Assembly: GCA_002347085.1 (NCBI GenBank)
Contig: DDWW01000054.1
Span: 4,958-68,957 of the forward strand
DNA: 64,000 bases
Source of the DNA: Desulfobulbaceae bacterium UBA2276
Lineage (GTDB): Bacteria; Desulfobacterota; Desulfobulbia; Desulfobulbales; Desulfocapsaceae
Direction: 5' to 3'
Positions 8,959-17,038 of the stretch are shown piece after piece. Made by a program: the position numbers and the translations under genes. Position 1 is the stretch's first letter. Each line of letters begins with the position of its first letter. A model generated the notes under the pieces. The model had not been told where the DNA came from. It ran no database searches and saw nothing but the letters and a program-made list of their open reading frames with translations.

Positions 8959-9531
8959 ATGATACAAAAAAAGATGGGTATTTTTGGACCTTCGTATAGA
9001 AGAGATTTTATTCTCAAGATTTGCTTTGGTTTTCTTCTGATTGTTTTTGTCTGTGCTGTGGCGTTCTATGTATATTTTGACAAATCATTTGAAAATAAAT
9101 ATATTGGCGTTCTGGCAACCCTTGAACAACTGAACCGGGAGATGTGTTACGGAATAATCTTTTCTGTAATGGCCCAGGCCCTTTTTTTTACTCTTCTTAT
9201 CTTTTTTGTATCTATTCTCTGGACCCATAAAATTGCCGGTCCCTTGTATCAACTGCGTAAGTCTTTTTTACAAATCGCAAACGGAAATCTTACCGTTGTT
9301 ACCCATTTCAGGAATACTGATCAACTCCAGAACATTCCGGTAATACTTAATTCCGGTTTGCAACAACTCAGGGCTAGTTTTGTTCGACTAAACAGTGAGA
9401 TATCGGCGATTAGATGTGAAATAGAGTTGCTGGCTGAAGAATGTTCCGAACAAGATTCAAACGAAACGGCCCGCAGGCTTCAAGACTGTGAAGCACGGAT
9501 TCTCAAGATAGTGGAGCAGATAGAGGCTTAA
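8959..9531 (+). CDS. HAMP-only inner-membrane protein (first of two)
   Basis: 190 residues with two TM helices (about 18-40 and 70-93) bracketing a short periplasmic loop of about 30 residues, then a HAMP-like segment (KIAGPLYQLRKSFLQIANGNL, with the typical P and the later hydrophobic heptads) and a C-terminal coiled coil to residue 190. There is no kinase, GGDEF or methyl-accepting output domain. It resembles the front half of a chemoreceptor or kinase. First gene of an operon running to 13738 with a heptahaem cytochrome, a second HAMP-only protein, a kinase and a regulator, so it may relay a signal from the cytochrome to the kinase; this is inference. Confidence 0.75.
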   Translation: MIQKKMGIFGPSYRRDFILKICFGFLLIVFVCAVAFYVYFDKSFENKYIGVLATLEQLNREMCYGIIFSVMAQALFFTLLIFFVSILWTHKIAGPLYQLRKSFLQIANGNLTVVTHFRNTDQLQNIPVILNSGLQQLRASFVRLNSEISAIRCEIELLAEECSEQDSNETARRLQDCEARILKIVEQIEA

Positions 9532-9581
9532 CGTTGAACGGGAGATAAAAGAAAGCAGATGAAGGGAACAGGTGATAACAA

Positions 9582-10463
9582 GTGAGCGGAAGAAACAAAT
9601 ATTATATGAACGCATTCTTGTTGCTTCTTGTTGTAGCAGGTAGTGTCGGCTGGTGGTTCTGTAGTGCTGTTGCAGATGGCCCTAATCCCCACATTGATAC
9701 AATGAGCGCCTGCAATGACTGCCATCTTCGTGACCCAAAACCAATTATCGGCAAAGAAAGTGGAACAAACCTTTTTCTTGCCGATATTGAGACACTTTGC
9801 CTGCGCTGTCATACAGAAATGACCCTGTCAATGTCTCATCCTATTGGGATGAAACCTGCCTTTCCGCTTCCCTTGGATATGTCTTTGGACTGGAAAGGAC
9901 AAATGACCTGTACCACCTGTCACTATATGCATCATAACAAGGATGGTGCTTACGGCGGAGGTAATGATAAGTATTTACGGAGAAACTCAAAAGGAAAGAG
10001 TTTCTGCCTTGAATGCCATCGACAGGGTTTTATGAGCCAGAAAGGACTGAGTCATGCCCTGGCTTCTGAAGTCGCCCACAATAAACAATTCAGTGAGTTT
10101 GACACTGGAGAGTTGCTGGGAACTTCCTCCTCTGAATGTCTGAGTTGTCATGATGGTACCATTGCCAGTGATGGCGGGGCTTCGAGTCTGAAGGAAAATC
10201 GCAATAGCGGGGTGTGGGATCATCAAGGTCAAGGTAAGAGTTATGGTGGGGCATCCAGTCACCCCATCGGTATTGACTACAAGGATGCCTTCAGGCGTGA
10301 TCCGCAGGGAATAATTGAGATCTCGATGCTCCCGCAAACTATTCTCTTGCCGGATGGCAAGGTGGAATGTGTCTCTTGTCATAATTTGTACACCCGAGAG
10401 GCCAACCTCCTCTCGGTCACAAGCTATGGCAGTCGCTTATGCCTGACGTGTCATAAGAGGTAA
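9582..10463 (+). CDS. Heptahaem periplasmic c-type cytochrome
   Basis: 293 residues from a GTG with AGGTG 7 bases upstream (an alternative ATG is at 9606). N-terminal hydrophobic export signal or anchor (NAFLLLLVVAGSVGWWF...AVADG). Seven CXXCH haem motifs: CNDCH, CLRCH, CTTCH, CLECH, CLSCH, CVSCH, CLTCH, arranged in pairs typical of doubled-CXXCH proteins. The C-terminal third (CLSCHDGT ... CVSCH ... LCLTCHKR end) is related in layout to the four-haem protein at 21722 and the front of the 12-haem protein at 27669. Sits between two HAMP-only membrane proteins and upstream of a two-component pair, which suggests a sensing rather than a bulk electron-carrying role; that part is inference. Confidence 0.88.
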   Translation: MSGRNKYYMNAFLLLLVVAGSVGWWFCSAVADGPNPHIDTMSACNDCHLRDPKPIIGKESGTNLFLADIETLCLRCHTEMTLSMSHPIGMKPAFPLPLDMSLDWKGQMTCTTCHYMHHNKDGAYGGGNDKYLRRNSKGKSFCLECHRQGFMSQKGLSHALASEVAHNKQFSEFDTGELLGTSSSECLSCHDGTIASDGGASSLKENRNSGVWDHQGQGKSYGGASSHPIGIDYKDAFRRDPQGIIEISMLPQTILLPDGKVECVSCHNLYTREANLLSVTSYGSRLCLTCHKR

Positions 10464-10522
10464 GAGAAGATGAAGGCGGGAAGGCTTAAGGGAAAAGATT
10501 TTTGAGAAAGGAACAGAAGATT

Positions 10523-11101
10523 ATGGGGCAACAGCTCAAACGAAGGATTTATCTTATTGACAAAACCTTTCAGTTGAAATTCGTCAAGCTGTTTATTGGC
10601 ATTATGTTTTTGTTGACTGGGATTGTCGGTACGGTCTCATATCAGGTCTTAAACAAGATTGTTGAAAAACATCTGTACTCGCCACATATATCAGCTTTAA
10701 GTTCCGGAGAAATATTAGGGCCTGCTCTCCTCTGGATTAATCTATGTTTTACCGCAATCCTTACTCTTGTGGCTGTTATCTTTATATTTTTTTATTCAAG
10801 ACGTGTCTCCGGTTCATTGCGGCGATTTTCCACCCATCTTGATAAAATGAGTGGGCATTTGATTCTCCAGGTCATTCATTTTCGTCGCAACGATCCCCTG
10901 CATCTGGTGGCAAATGATTTTAATATCATGGCCGCTCATTTGGAAAAAAAAATTACAGCAACCCGCGATTATCTTCAGCAGGCGGTGGATGGTCTTCATG
11001 ATTTGCGTGTGTCTCATGCTGCGGATAGTAAAATTTCATCTGAAAATTTCAAGGAGATCCAGCACCACCTGATTGCCGCAGAAAAAGAAATAAAGGCATA
11101 A
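10523..11101 (+). CDS. HAMP-only inner-membrane protein (second of two)
   Basis: 192 residues from the ATG at 10523, preferred over a TTG at 10502 because GAAAGGA lies at suitable distance. Two TM helices (about 17-40 and 70-93) flank a short periplasmic loop, followed by a HAMP-like region (SRRVSGSLRRFSTHLDKM) and a helical coiled-coil tail; there is no catalytic output domain. Same architecture as the protein at 8959 though the sequences differ clearly, so the pair could form a heteromeric transmembrane relay around the cytochrome encoded between them. It is followed 4 bases later by the kinase gene. Confidence 0.72.
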   Translation: MGQQLKRRIYLIDKTFQLKFVKLFIGIMFLLTGIVGTVSYQVLNKIVEKHLYSPHISALSSGEILGPALLWINLCFTAILTLVAVIFIFFYSRRVSGSLRRFSTHLDKMSGHLILQVIHFRRNDPLHLVANDFNIMAAHLEKKITATRDYLQQAVDGLHDLRVSHAADSKISSENFKEIQHHLIAAEKEIKA

Positions 11102-11105
11102 TGCG

Positions 11106-13091
11106 ATGTTAGGAAAAATCAGATTAATACAGGGCCGGGCGTTCCTCAGCCTCCTTCTCCTGGTTTCGATCTATTCGCTTTCCAACTATTTCATTATTAA
11201 ACTGATTGTCTCCCCTCGCCATCTTCAAGTTGAACTCCACCTGGCGCAACAGGAAATGGAGCGTCTTACTTCAGCACTGCGGCGGGAAGAAGAGGTCTTG
11301 AGAGCCATCGTGCATGACTGGTCGGCCTGGGATGACACCTATGAATTTGTACAGAATGCCAACCCGGAATATATCACCTCTAATCTTTCAGATACCACAT
11401 TTGCCAATATCGAGTTAAATCTCCTCTATATCTATCGTCTCGATGGCTCGCTGGTATGGGGCCGACTGCTCAATCTTGAAACAAAAAAGGAAATGAACCT
11501 CCCTGAATACCCGCCGACCGGTCTGGACAGCGGTCATTTTTTATTGTGCCCTCCTAAAGAGGACAGCTCAAGCAGCGGAATCCTCAAAACAACTCACGGC
11601 CCACTCTTGATCGCAGTACATCCAATCATCACCAGTGAGAACACCGGGCCCATTGTCGGAACGATGATGTTTGGTCGCTTGCTCACTGAGGAGTTAATGG
11701 CCAAGTTACAAAAACAGGCCAACGTCAACTGCCGGCTTCTTGATCTTGATGACCAAGAGTCCCTTGCCAAAATTCCTGCTGATATATCTACACTCGGTTC
11801 TGAGACACCCTTTGTCTTTTATGATACGGAAAACGAAATCATCGTCTACAGCCTCTTCCTCGATTATTTAGGGAAACCTCAGTGGCTCCTTGAGGTCCAG
11901 GCCGATCGCCCGATCACCAAACAATCCCGAGAGATCCTTCATTATGCCCTGTTCTCAAACATTGGCATAGGCCTTATTACCCTCCTTCTCCTCCTCATCT
12001 TTTACAGAAATCAGATCAGGACTGCGACCTCGACATTCCGAGACCTTATTGAGCAAGCCTTACCATCGCGAGCAAAAGTACCACCGGAAAAACCATTGTC
12101 GATAGGTTTCAACACCGATGAATTTTCCAGATTGAGTGATAATCTCCGCTCCATAATCGACGACTTTGAACACACCAGCGAACACCAGAAAAATATCATT
12201 AGTGAGTATACGACATCGCGTCGTCAATTGAATGTCCAGTTGGTCAAAGAGATCAAGGAGAGGCTGCAGATAGAAGAAGACCTGCACCAGATCCGGAAGA
12301 ACCTTGAAGAGCAGGTCGAGCAGCGAACCAGAGAACTCCGGCAGACTAATATCCTGCTGCAGAGCGAAATCGTGACTCGTAAAGAGAAGGAGGACGAACT
12401 GATAAAGCACCGGAAGCGTCTGCGCGCCCTTTCGTCGGAAATCATGCAAATAGAAGACAAGGAGCGACGCCAGCTTGCCACTGACCTCCACGACCAGGTA
12501 GGGCAGTCCCTCTCGGTTGTGAAGATGTATGTGGATGGACTCATTGCCTCCACATCGGACGATGACAGCCGGGAGAGACTTCAGCTCATAGCAAGCATCG
12601 TTGAGCAGACGGTGCAGGATGTCCGCACCCTCACCTTTGAACTCAGTCCGCCCATTTTGTACGAGCTTGGTCTGAAGGCCGCGCTTGAATGGCTCGCTGA
12701 AGACTTTCAAAAGAAATACTCCCTCAAAATCAAGTCCGCATGTGATGAGTGTCCCAAATGTACTACCCCCGCCTTCCTGGCCCTTCTTTATCGGACAATT
12801 CGTGAATTACTGATTAATGTCGTCCGTCATGCCCATGCCGATACTGCCGAGGTAGAAGTTCGGTGTACAGGCAAGGGTGTCCGTATAACCGTAAAGGACA
12901 ACGGCTGCGGTATGAAGGAAGGCGATAGGGAAAACGGGGAAAACTCAAAAAGAGGCTTTGGCCTGTTCAGCGTTCGTGAGCGGGTAATCAACATCGGTGG
13001 CACCGTGGTGATTGATTCGCAAAAAGGTCAAGGAACAACCATAATTATACTCATTCCCATTAAAGAGGCCTGCGCGGCATCCGGCAGCTAA
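11106..13091 (+). CDS. CHASE4-type sensor histidine kinase (NarX/HisKA_3 class)
   Basis: 661 residues. TM helix near 12-32, a large periplasmic domain whose HDWSAWDDTYEFV and following NIELNLLYIYRLDG match the CHASE4 pattern, a second TM near 280-300, a long coiled coil (about 360-440), then a HisKA_3 dimerisation helix with the phospho-acceptor His in ATDLHDQVGQSLSVVK, and a HATPase domain with N-box LLINVVRHAHA and G-boxes DNGCGMKEG and GFGLFSVRERV. All catalytic motifs look intact. Its partner is the LuxR-type regulator starting 5 bases downstream. It lies in an operon with a heptahaem cytochrome, so redox state is a plausible stimulus (inference). Confidence 0.9.
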   Translation: MLGKIRLIQGRAFLSLLLLVSIYSLSNYFIIKLIVSPRHLQVELHLAQQEMERLTSALRREEEVLRAIVHDWSAWDDTYEFVQNANPEYITSNLSDTTFANIELNLLYIYRLDGSLVWGRLLNLETKKEMNLPEYPPTGLDSGHFLLCPPKEDSSSSGILKTTHGPLLIAVHPIITSENTGPIVGTMMFGRLLTEELMAKLQKQANVNCRLLDLDDQESLAKIPADISTLGSETPFVFYDTENEIIVYSLFLDYLGKPQWLLEVQADRPITKQSREILHYALFSNIGIGLITLLLLLIFYRNQIRTATSTFRDLIEQALPSRAKVPPEKPLSIGFNTDEFSRLSDNLRSIIDDFEHTSEHQKNIISEYTTSRRQLNVQLVKEIKERLQIEEDLHQIRKNLEEQVEQRTRELRQTNILLQSEIVTRKEKEDELIKHRKRLRALSSEIMQIEDKERRQLATDLHDQVGQSLSVVKMYVDGLIASTSDDDSRERLQLIASIVEQTVQDVRTLTFELSPPILYELGLKAALEWLAEDFQKKYSLKIKSACDECPKCTTPAFLALLYRTIRELLINVVRHAHADTAEVEVRCTGKGVRITVKDNGCGMKEGDRENGENSKRGFGLFSVRERVINIGGTVVIDSQKGQGTTIIILIPIKEACAASGS

Positions 13092-13096
13092 CGAAT

Positions 13097-13738
13097 ATGG
13101 CACTAAAAATTGTTGTGGTTGATGACCATAAAATGGTCAGGGACGGACTCTGTTCACTCATCGACGGACTCTCCGGTTACACTATCGTCGGTCGGGCTGA
13201 AAACGGCAGGCAGGCCATTGAGGTGGCACGCCGGGAACATCCTGATATCATCATCATGGATGTCAGCATGCCGGAAATGAATGGTATTGATGCCACCAGT
13301 TCGATCATGGAAGAGATGCCCTCTTGTAAGATCATTGTCCTGTCCATGCATTCGGATAAACGCTTCATTACCGGTGCTCTCCAGGCGGGAGCCTCAGGCT
13401 TCCTGCTCAAGGAGTGCGCCTTTCAAGAGCTCAACCAGGCCCTTGAGGCAGTCCGTAGTGGGCAGACCTATCTCAGTCCCAAAATTGCCGGTACGGTTGT
13501 CCACGATTACCGACGTCGCCTGCTCTCCGAGGCCAAGGAAGAAACTCTTACTACCAAAGAACGGGAAGTGCTGCAATTGATTGCCGAGGGACGTTCGACC
13601 AAAGAAATTGCCGACAAGCTCTTTGTCAGCGTCAAGGCCATTGAAGGCCGGCGAGGTCGGCTCATGGAAAAACTGCAGATCAGCACTGTGGCCGGCCTTG
13701 TCAAATACGCCATCCGCGAAGGGCTGACAGAGCTCTAA
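13097..13738 (+). CDS. NarL/FixJ-family response regulator
   Basis: 213 residues. Receiver domain 1-120 with acidic DD at 8-9, phospho-acceptor Asp in PDIIIMDVSMPEMNG, Thr/Ser and Lys switch residues (IIVLSMH, LLKE), then a LuxR-type helix-turn-helix (LTTKEREVLQLIAEG ... KEIADKLFVSVKAIEGRRGRLMEKL). In most family members the recognition helix reads TVKxHxxxI; here it is AIEGRRGRLM, a variant also seen in other proteobacteria. Cognate regulator of the adjacent kinase. Targets are unknown; the cytochrome operon starting at 14071 is a candidate, with a perfect palindrome in the gap. Confidence 0.92.
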   Translation: MALKIVVVDDHKMVRDGLCSLIDGLSGYTIVGRAENGRQAIEVARREHPDIIIMDVSMPEMNGIDATSSIMEEMPSCKIIVLSMHSDKRFITGALQAGASGFLLKECAFQELNQALEAVRSGQTYLSPKIAGTVVHDYRRRLLSEAKEETLTTKEREVLQLIAEGRSTKEIADKLFVSVKAIEGRRGRLMEKLQISTVAGLVKYAIREGLTEL

Positions 13739-14070
13739 CCCCAATAGCGTCGCCTGTAGGGTACCCTGAGATGAAACGTATGCAACCACACAGGCAGGGG
13801 GAGACTCCACGAACTATCGAATTTCGCATATACCCTTGTTATTCTGCGCTTTGAAAAATAACACCTTATCCCCATTCCTCTCCTTCCCTCCCCAGCCCCC
13901 CTCATCAGCACACCACCTAAAAACGACAACAAGGTATTTCGAGGCCTACAAGTAGGGAAAACCCCCTTTGCAAGTGTCCTGCATGATGATACCATCAAAC
14001 AATCCTGCAAAGACCCTCCCGCAGGATGATAACCTCATTGATTAAATAGGAAAGTTGACTCAGGAGGACA
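13739..14070. other. Intergenic region with palindromes upstream of cytochrome island
   Basis: About 330 bases. Contains a perfect 10-bp palindrome AGGGTACCCT (13758-13767) and an inverted repeat ATCCTGC (14002-14008) / GCAGGAT (14021-14027) just before the next gene. No terminator with a T-tract follows the regulator gene. AGGAGG precedes the ATG at 14071. I see no gene here. Confidence 0.5.
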
Positions 14071-14991
14071 ATGAAAAAAGCAGCTTATATTTCTTTATTT
14101 CTCCTCTCTGCCGGCAGTATAACACTGGCAAATAGCGCCAGCCTACAGGATCTGTCTTTCATTAACCCCGACGTGACAACAGCAACCAATGTCCACTTCC
14201 ACGAAGCCTACTGCACGGAATGTCATCTGCAGCGACCAAACAAGGGTGATGCTATTCAGCTGAGATATAAAAACTATACCCTGGCCTGCAGGTGTCATGG
14301 ATATACTCCCGACACCTATACCCATCCTGTTGACATACCACTCTCCGCCGAGAAGAAGGCCACTATCCCGGCAGAGTTTCCCCTCACAGACGACAAGATC
14401 ACCTGTAACACCTGCCACAACATGGCCCTGCAATGTGAACCGACATACGAACTCAAGCACCACAACAAGGCATTTTTACGAACGGACTCCTCCCTGGGCC
14501 GGACCTACCTCTGTTATCAATGCCACAAGGAAGAGCAGTACAAGATGTTTGACCCCCACAAACAGCTGGACGCCTCGGGAGCGATAAACCCTGAGTCCTG
14601 CCTCTATTGCCACGAAACCAAGCCGGATGAGCAAACCGCCACCCTGGAATCGCGGAAGGACGGGGAAGATACCGTCCACCTTGTCGGCGATCTTGAAGTG
14701 CTCTGTCTGCGCTGCCACAATAACAAGGCCGGCAACCACCCCCTCAACAAAAACCACCTCGTCAAACCATCGGAAAAGGTGGTCGCAAGAATGTTGTGGT
14801 CAGAGAGCAATCTCAGGATCGTGCTGCCGCTCAACGACGAGGGAAAGATCACCTGCATCACCTGCCACAACCCGCATGAACGGGGGGTTATCCCCTCTGA
14901 GAAAGCAGCCTCCGCCGGTGCAAGCGACAAGGGCCGACTGAGAAAATCAGGGGGAGGGGGCAGTATCTGCGTCGTATGCCATAATATATAA
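14071..14991 (+). CDS. Multihaem c-type cytochrome with one irregular haem motif
   Basis: 306 residues with a signal peptide (MKKAAYISLFLLSAGSITLANS). Seven canonical CXXCH motifs: CTECH, CNTCH, CYQCH, CLYCH, CLRCH, CITCH, CVVCH. An eighth site reads A72-C-R-C-H76, where the residue in the first cysteine position is Ala and an extra Cys follows, so it is not a standard CXXCH; it may carry a singly attached haem or none. Additional His residues (THPVDIP, NHPLNKNH) fit distal ligands. It opens the 20-kb electron-transfer island and is followed by a membrane-anchored octahaem protein and a cytochrome b. Periplasmic electron carrier; exact partner unknown. Confidence 0.87.
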   Translation: MKKAAYISLFLLSAGSITLANSASLQDLSFINPDVTTATNVHFHEAYCTECHLQRPNKGDAIQLRYKNYTLACRCHGYTPDTYTHPVDIPLSAEKKATIPAEFPLTDDKITCNTCHNMALQCEPTYELKHHNKAFLRTDSSLGRTYLCYQCHKEEQYKMFDPHKQLDASGAINPESCLYCHETKPDEQTATLESRKDGEDTVHLVGDLEVLCLRCHNNKAGNHPLNKNHLVKPSEKVVARMLWSESNLRIVLPLNDEGKITCITCHNPHERGVIPSEKAASAGASDKGRLRKSGGGGSICVVCHNI

Positions 14992-15071
14992 ATAAGAACA
15001 CCCCATTGCCGTACGAGTTATTGACGGAATGGAGTATAACCTACGAAACTGTTACAAAAAAAGGAGAGAAG

Positions 15072-16136
15072 ATGAATTGGAAGTCACGTTCCGGACCATT
15101 TGGTCACATTGGTATCTTGGTGCTGCTTACCATCTACTTCATGCCCGCAAGGGTCTTTGGGGCAGATGCCGGCAACTGTCTTGTATGTCACAAGTTTCCA
15201 GGATTAAGCAGGGTTGGCGAGAATGGCGAGATGCGCCTTCTCTATGTCAATGAGGACATTCACAACAAGGGCGTCCATGGCAATGTAAAATGTGAGGGGT
15301 GTCATACGGATATAACCAAAATCCCCCATGACCCCGCCAAGCCGGTAGACTGCCTGGTGCTTTGCCATATCATAGAACCGACTTCGGAACAGAAGTTCTC
15401 CCACCAGAGTGTTGCCAAATCACTGGAAGACAGTGTCCACAGCAAGAAGGACAAGGACGGTAAGGAAAAACCATTCAGCGAAGATATGCCCACCTGCAAG
15501 GACTGTCATGACGACCCGATGTTCAGGCCTTTGTCGTTTGTGAAAAAAGTCAGACCCGGTGTCGCCGAGGATGCCTTGGGGCGCTGTCGTGTCTGTCATA
15601 CCAAAGAAGCATTTATCGACAAGTTTTACAATCACATCACCACCAGGCTGCACAAGAGCAGAAGCCCCCTTAACATTGCAGAGGCGTGCGCTCGCTGTCA
15701 TGACGATCCGAAATTGGTCGCCAGGCACAATCTCTCGACCAGAGCGGCAGGTTCCTATGGACAGACCTTTCACGGTAAGGCCGCCAACCTTCTCGACGAA
15801 TCGGTTCCCGATTGCCTGGACTGTCATGTACCCAAGGGAAAATCCGTGCACCAGATGTATAATAACGAGGACTCCCGGGCGACAACCCATAAAGAAAACA
15901 GAGGACAAATCTGCAACTCCGTGGACTGTCACCCAGGGGCCTCCAAAAAATTTGGTAACTACCAGGTCCACGCCGAATTCGACAAGGGAAAAAACCCGGT
16001 CATATACTGGTTTACCACATTCTTTATCATTCTCACCGGCGGCACCCTGCTGCCTCTGATGGCGATCCTGTTTCTTGACCTGCTTCGCCGCCTGTTTCCC
16101 AATGCATCTTTCGGACGGAGGAAAGAGAAACAATGA
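15072..16136 (+). CDS. Octahaem cytochrome c with C-terminal membrane anchor
   Basis: 354 residues from ATG 15072, chosen because AAAGGAGAG precedes it and a signal peptide follows (GPFGHIGILVLLTIYFMPARVFGAD). Eight haem motifs: CLVCH, CEGCH, CLVLCH (CX3CH, residue 94), CKDCH, CRVCH, CARCH, CLDCH and CNSVDCH (CX4CH, residue 281). A single TM helix (WFTTFFIILTGGTLLPLMAIL) with a positively charged tail anchors the C-terminus in the inner membrane. The stop overlaps the start of a cytochrome b gene (ATGA). Together with the next two genes it resembles a quinone-linked cytochrome bc module such as Geobacter CbcL or CbcBA, here split over separate polypeptides; likely moves electrons from menaquinol to the periplasm. 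Confidence 0.87.
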   Translation: MNWKSRSGPFGHIGILVLLTIYFMPARVFGADAGNCLVCHKFPGLSRVGENGEMRLLYVNEDIHNKGVHGNVKCEGCHTDITKIPHDPAKPVDCLVLCHIIEPTSEQKFSHQSVAKSLEDSVHSKKDKDGKEKPFSEDMPTCKDCHDDPMFRPLSFVKKVRPGVAEDALGRCRVCHTKEAFIDKFYNHITTRLHKSRSPLNIAEACARCHDDPKLVARHNLSTRAAGSYGQTFHGKAANLLDESVPDCLDCHVPKGKSVHQMYNNEDSRATTHKENRGQICNSVDCHPGASKKFGNYQVHAEFDKGKNPVIYWFTTFFIILTGGTLLPLMAILFLDLLRRLFPNASFGRRKEKQ

Positions 16137-17038
16137 AACGATATCCAAGCATAAAAATCGAAGACGGGAAGAAATACTTTTTCAGATTCGACCTGGACCA
16201 AAGAATCCAGCACATCATCCTGGCGGCGACGGTCATTATCCTGGTGCTGACCGGGATGCCTCTCAAATTCAGTGATGCAAGCTGGGCCCCGTATCTCAAT
16301 GCCTTCTTCGGCGGCAGCAAGATGTCGCCGCTGATACACAAAGTGACCGGAGCCATCATGCTCATCCTCTTTGTGTACCACGTCGTCCGTGTTATCAGCC
16401 AAATCGTGAGCAAACAGATATTGCCTCTCAAGCAAGAGGGAAAGATGAGTATCGGCCGAGTCACCACCATACTTATCAAGCAGCCCATGATCCCCAATCT
16501 CAAGGACGCCAAGGACATCCTCGGGCTGATGAAATATCTCCTCTATTTTACCACGACCCGACCTGATGGAGATGAATTCACCTGGAAGGAAAAATTTGAT
16601 TACTGGGCGCCGTTCTGGGGTATGTTTGTCATCGGGCTCACCGGTCTCGTTATCTGGAACAAGGTGCTTGCCACCCACATCATACCTGGCGAGCTCATCA
16701 ACCTCTGCCTGATCGCCCACAGCGATGAGGCACTGCTCGCCGCCCTCTTTCTCTTCATCTGGCACTGGTATAATGTCCACTTTTCCACATCCGTCTTCCC
16801 CATGGGCACGGTCTTTCTGACGGGTTATCTTTCAGAGGAGTTGATGGTTGAAGAACACTATGAACATTATGTCAGGGTAATGACCAAAGAGGGGCTGGCG
16901 CATGAAATCCTCCCACCCCATGGTGGCCACAAGCCATTTTGTGATAAACCGTTGCCTGACGAACCTGACAGTCAGTCAACCACTACCGCCGCCGAACAGC
17001 CCAATGATACCATGCAGCAGGGAGGACTCAGCTCATGA
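16133..17038 (+). CDS. Cytochrome b561/FdnI-like diheme membrane subunit
   Basis: 301 residues. Four or more TM helices (about 25-43, 60-80, 150-170, 195-218) with His residues placed for b-haems (QRIQHII, PLIHKVTGAIMLILFVYHVVR, LIAHSDEALLAALFLFIWHWYNVHF). This is the layout of formate dehydrogenase gamma/cytochrome b561-type quinone-reactive subunits. It overlaps its neighbours on both sides by 4 bases (ATGA), so translation is coupled with the octahaem cytochrome before it and the triheme protein after it. Role: quinol oxidation or quinone reduction within the inner membrane, passing electrons to the attached c-haems. Direction cannot be read from sequence. Confidence 0.85.
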   Translation: MKRYPSIKIEDGKKYFFRFDLDQRIQHIILAATVIILVLTGMPLKFSDASWAPYLNAFFGGSKMSPLIHKVTGAIMLILFVYHVVRVISQIVSKQILPLKQEGKMSIGRVTTILIKQPMIPNLKDAKDILGLMKYLLYFTTTRPDGDEFTWKEKFDYWAPFWGMFVIGLTGLVIWNKVLATHIIPGELINLCLIAHSDEALLAALFLFIWHWYNVHFSTSVFPMGTVFLTGYLSEELMVEEHYEHYVRVMTKEGLAHEILPPHGGHKPFCDKPLPDEPDSQSTTTAAEQPNDTMQQGGLSS

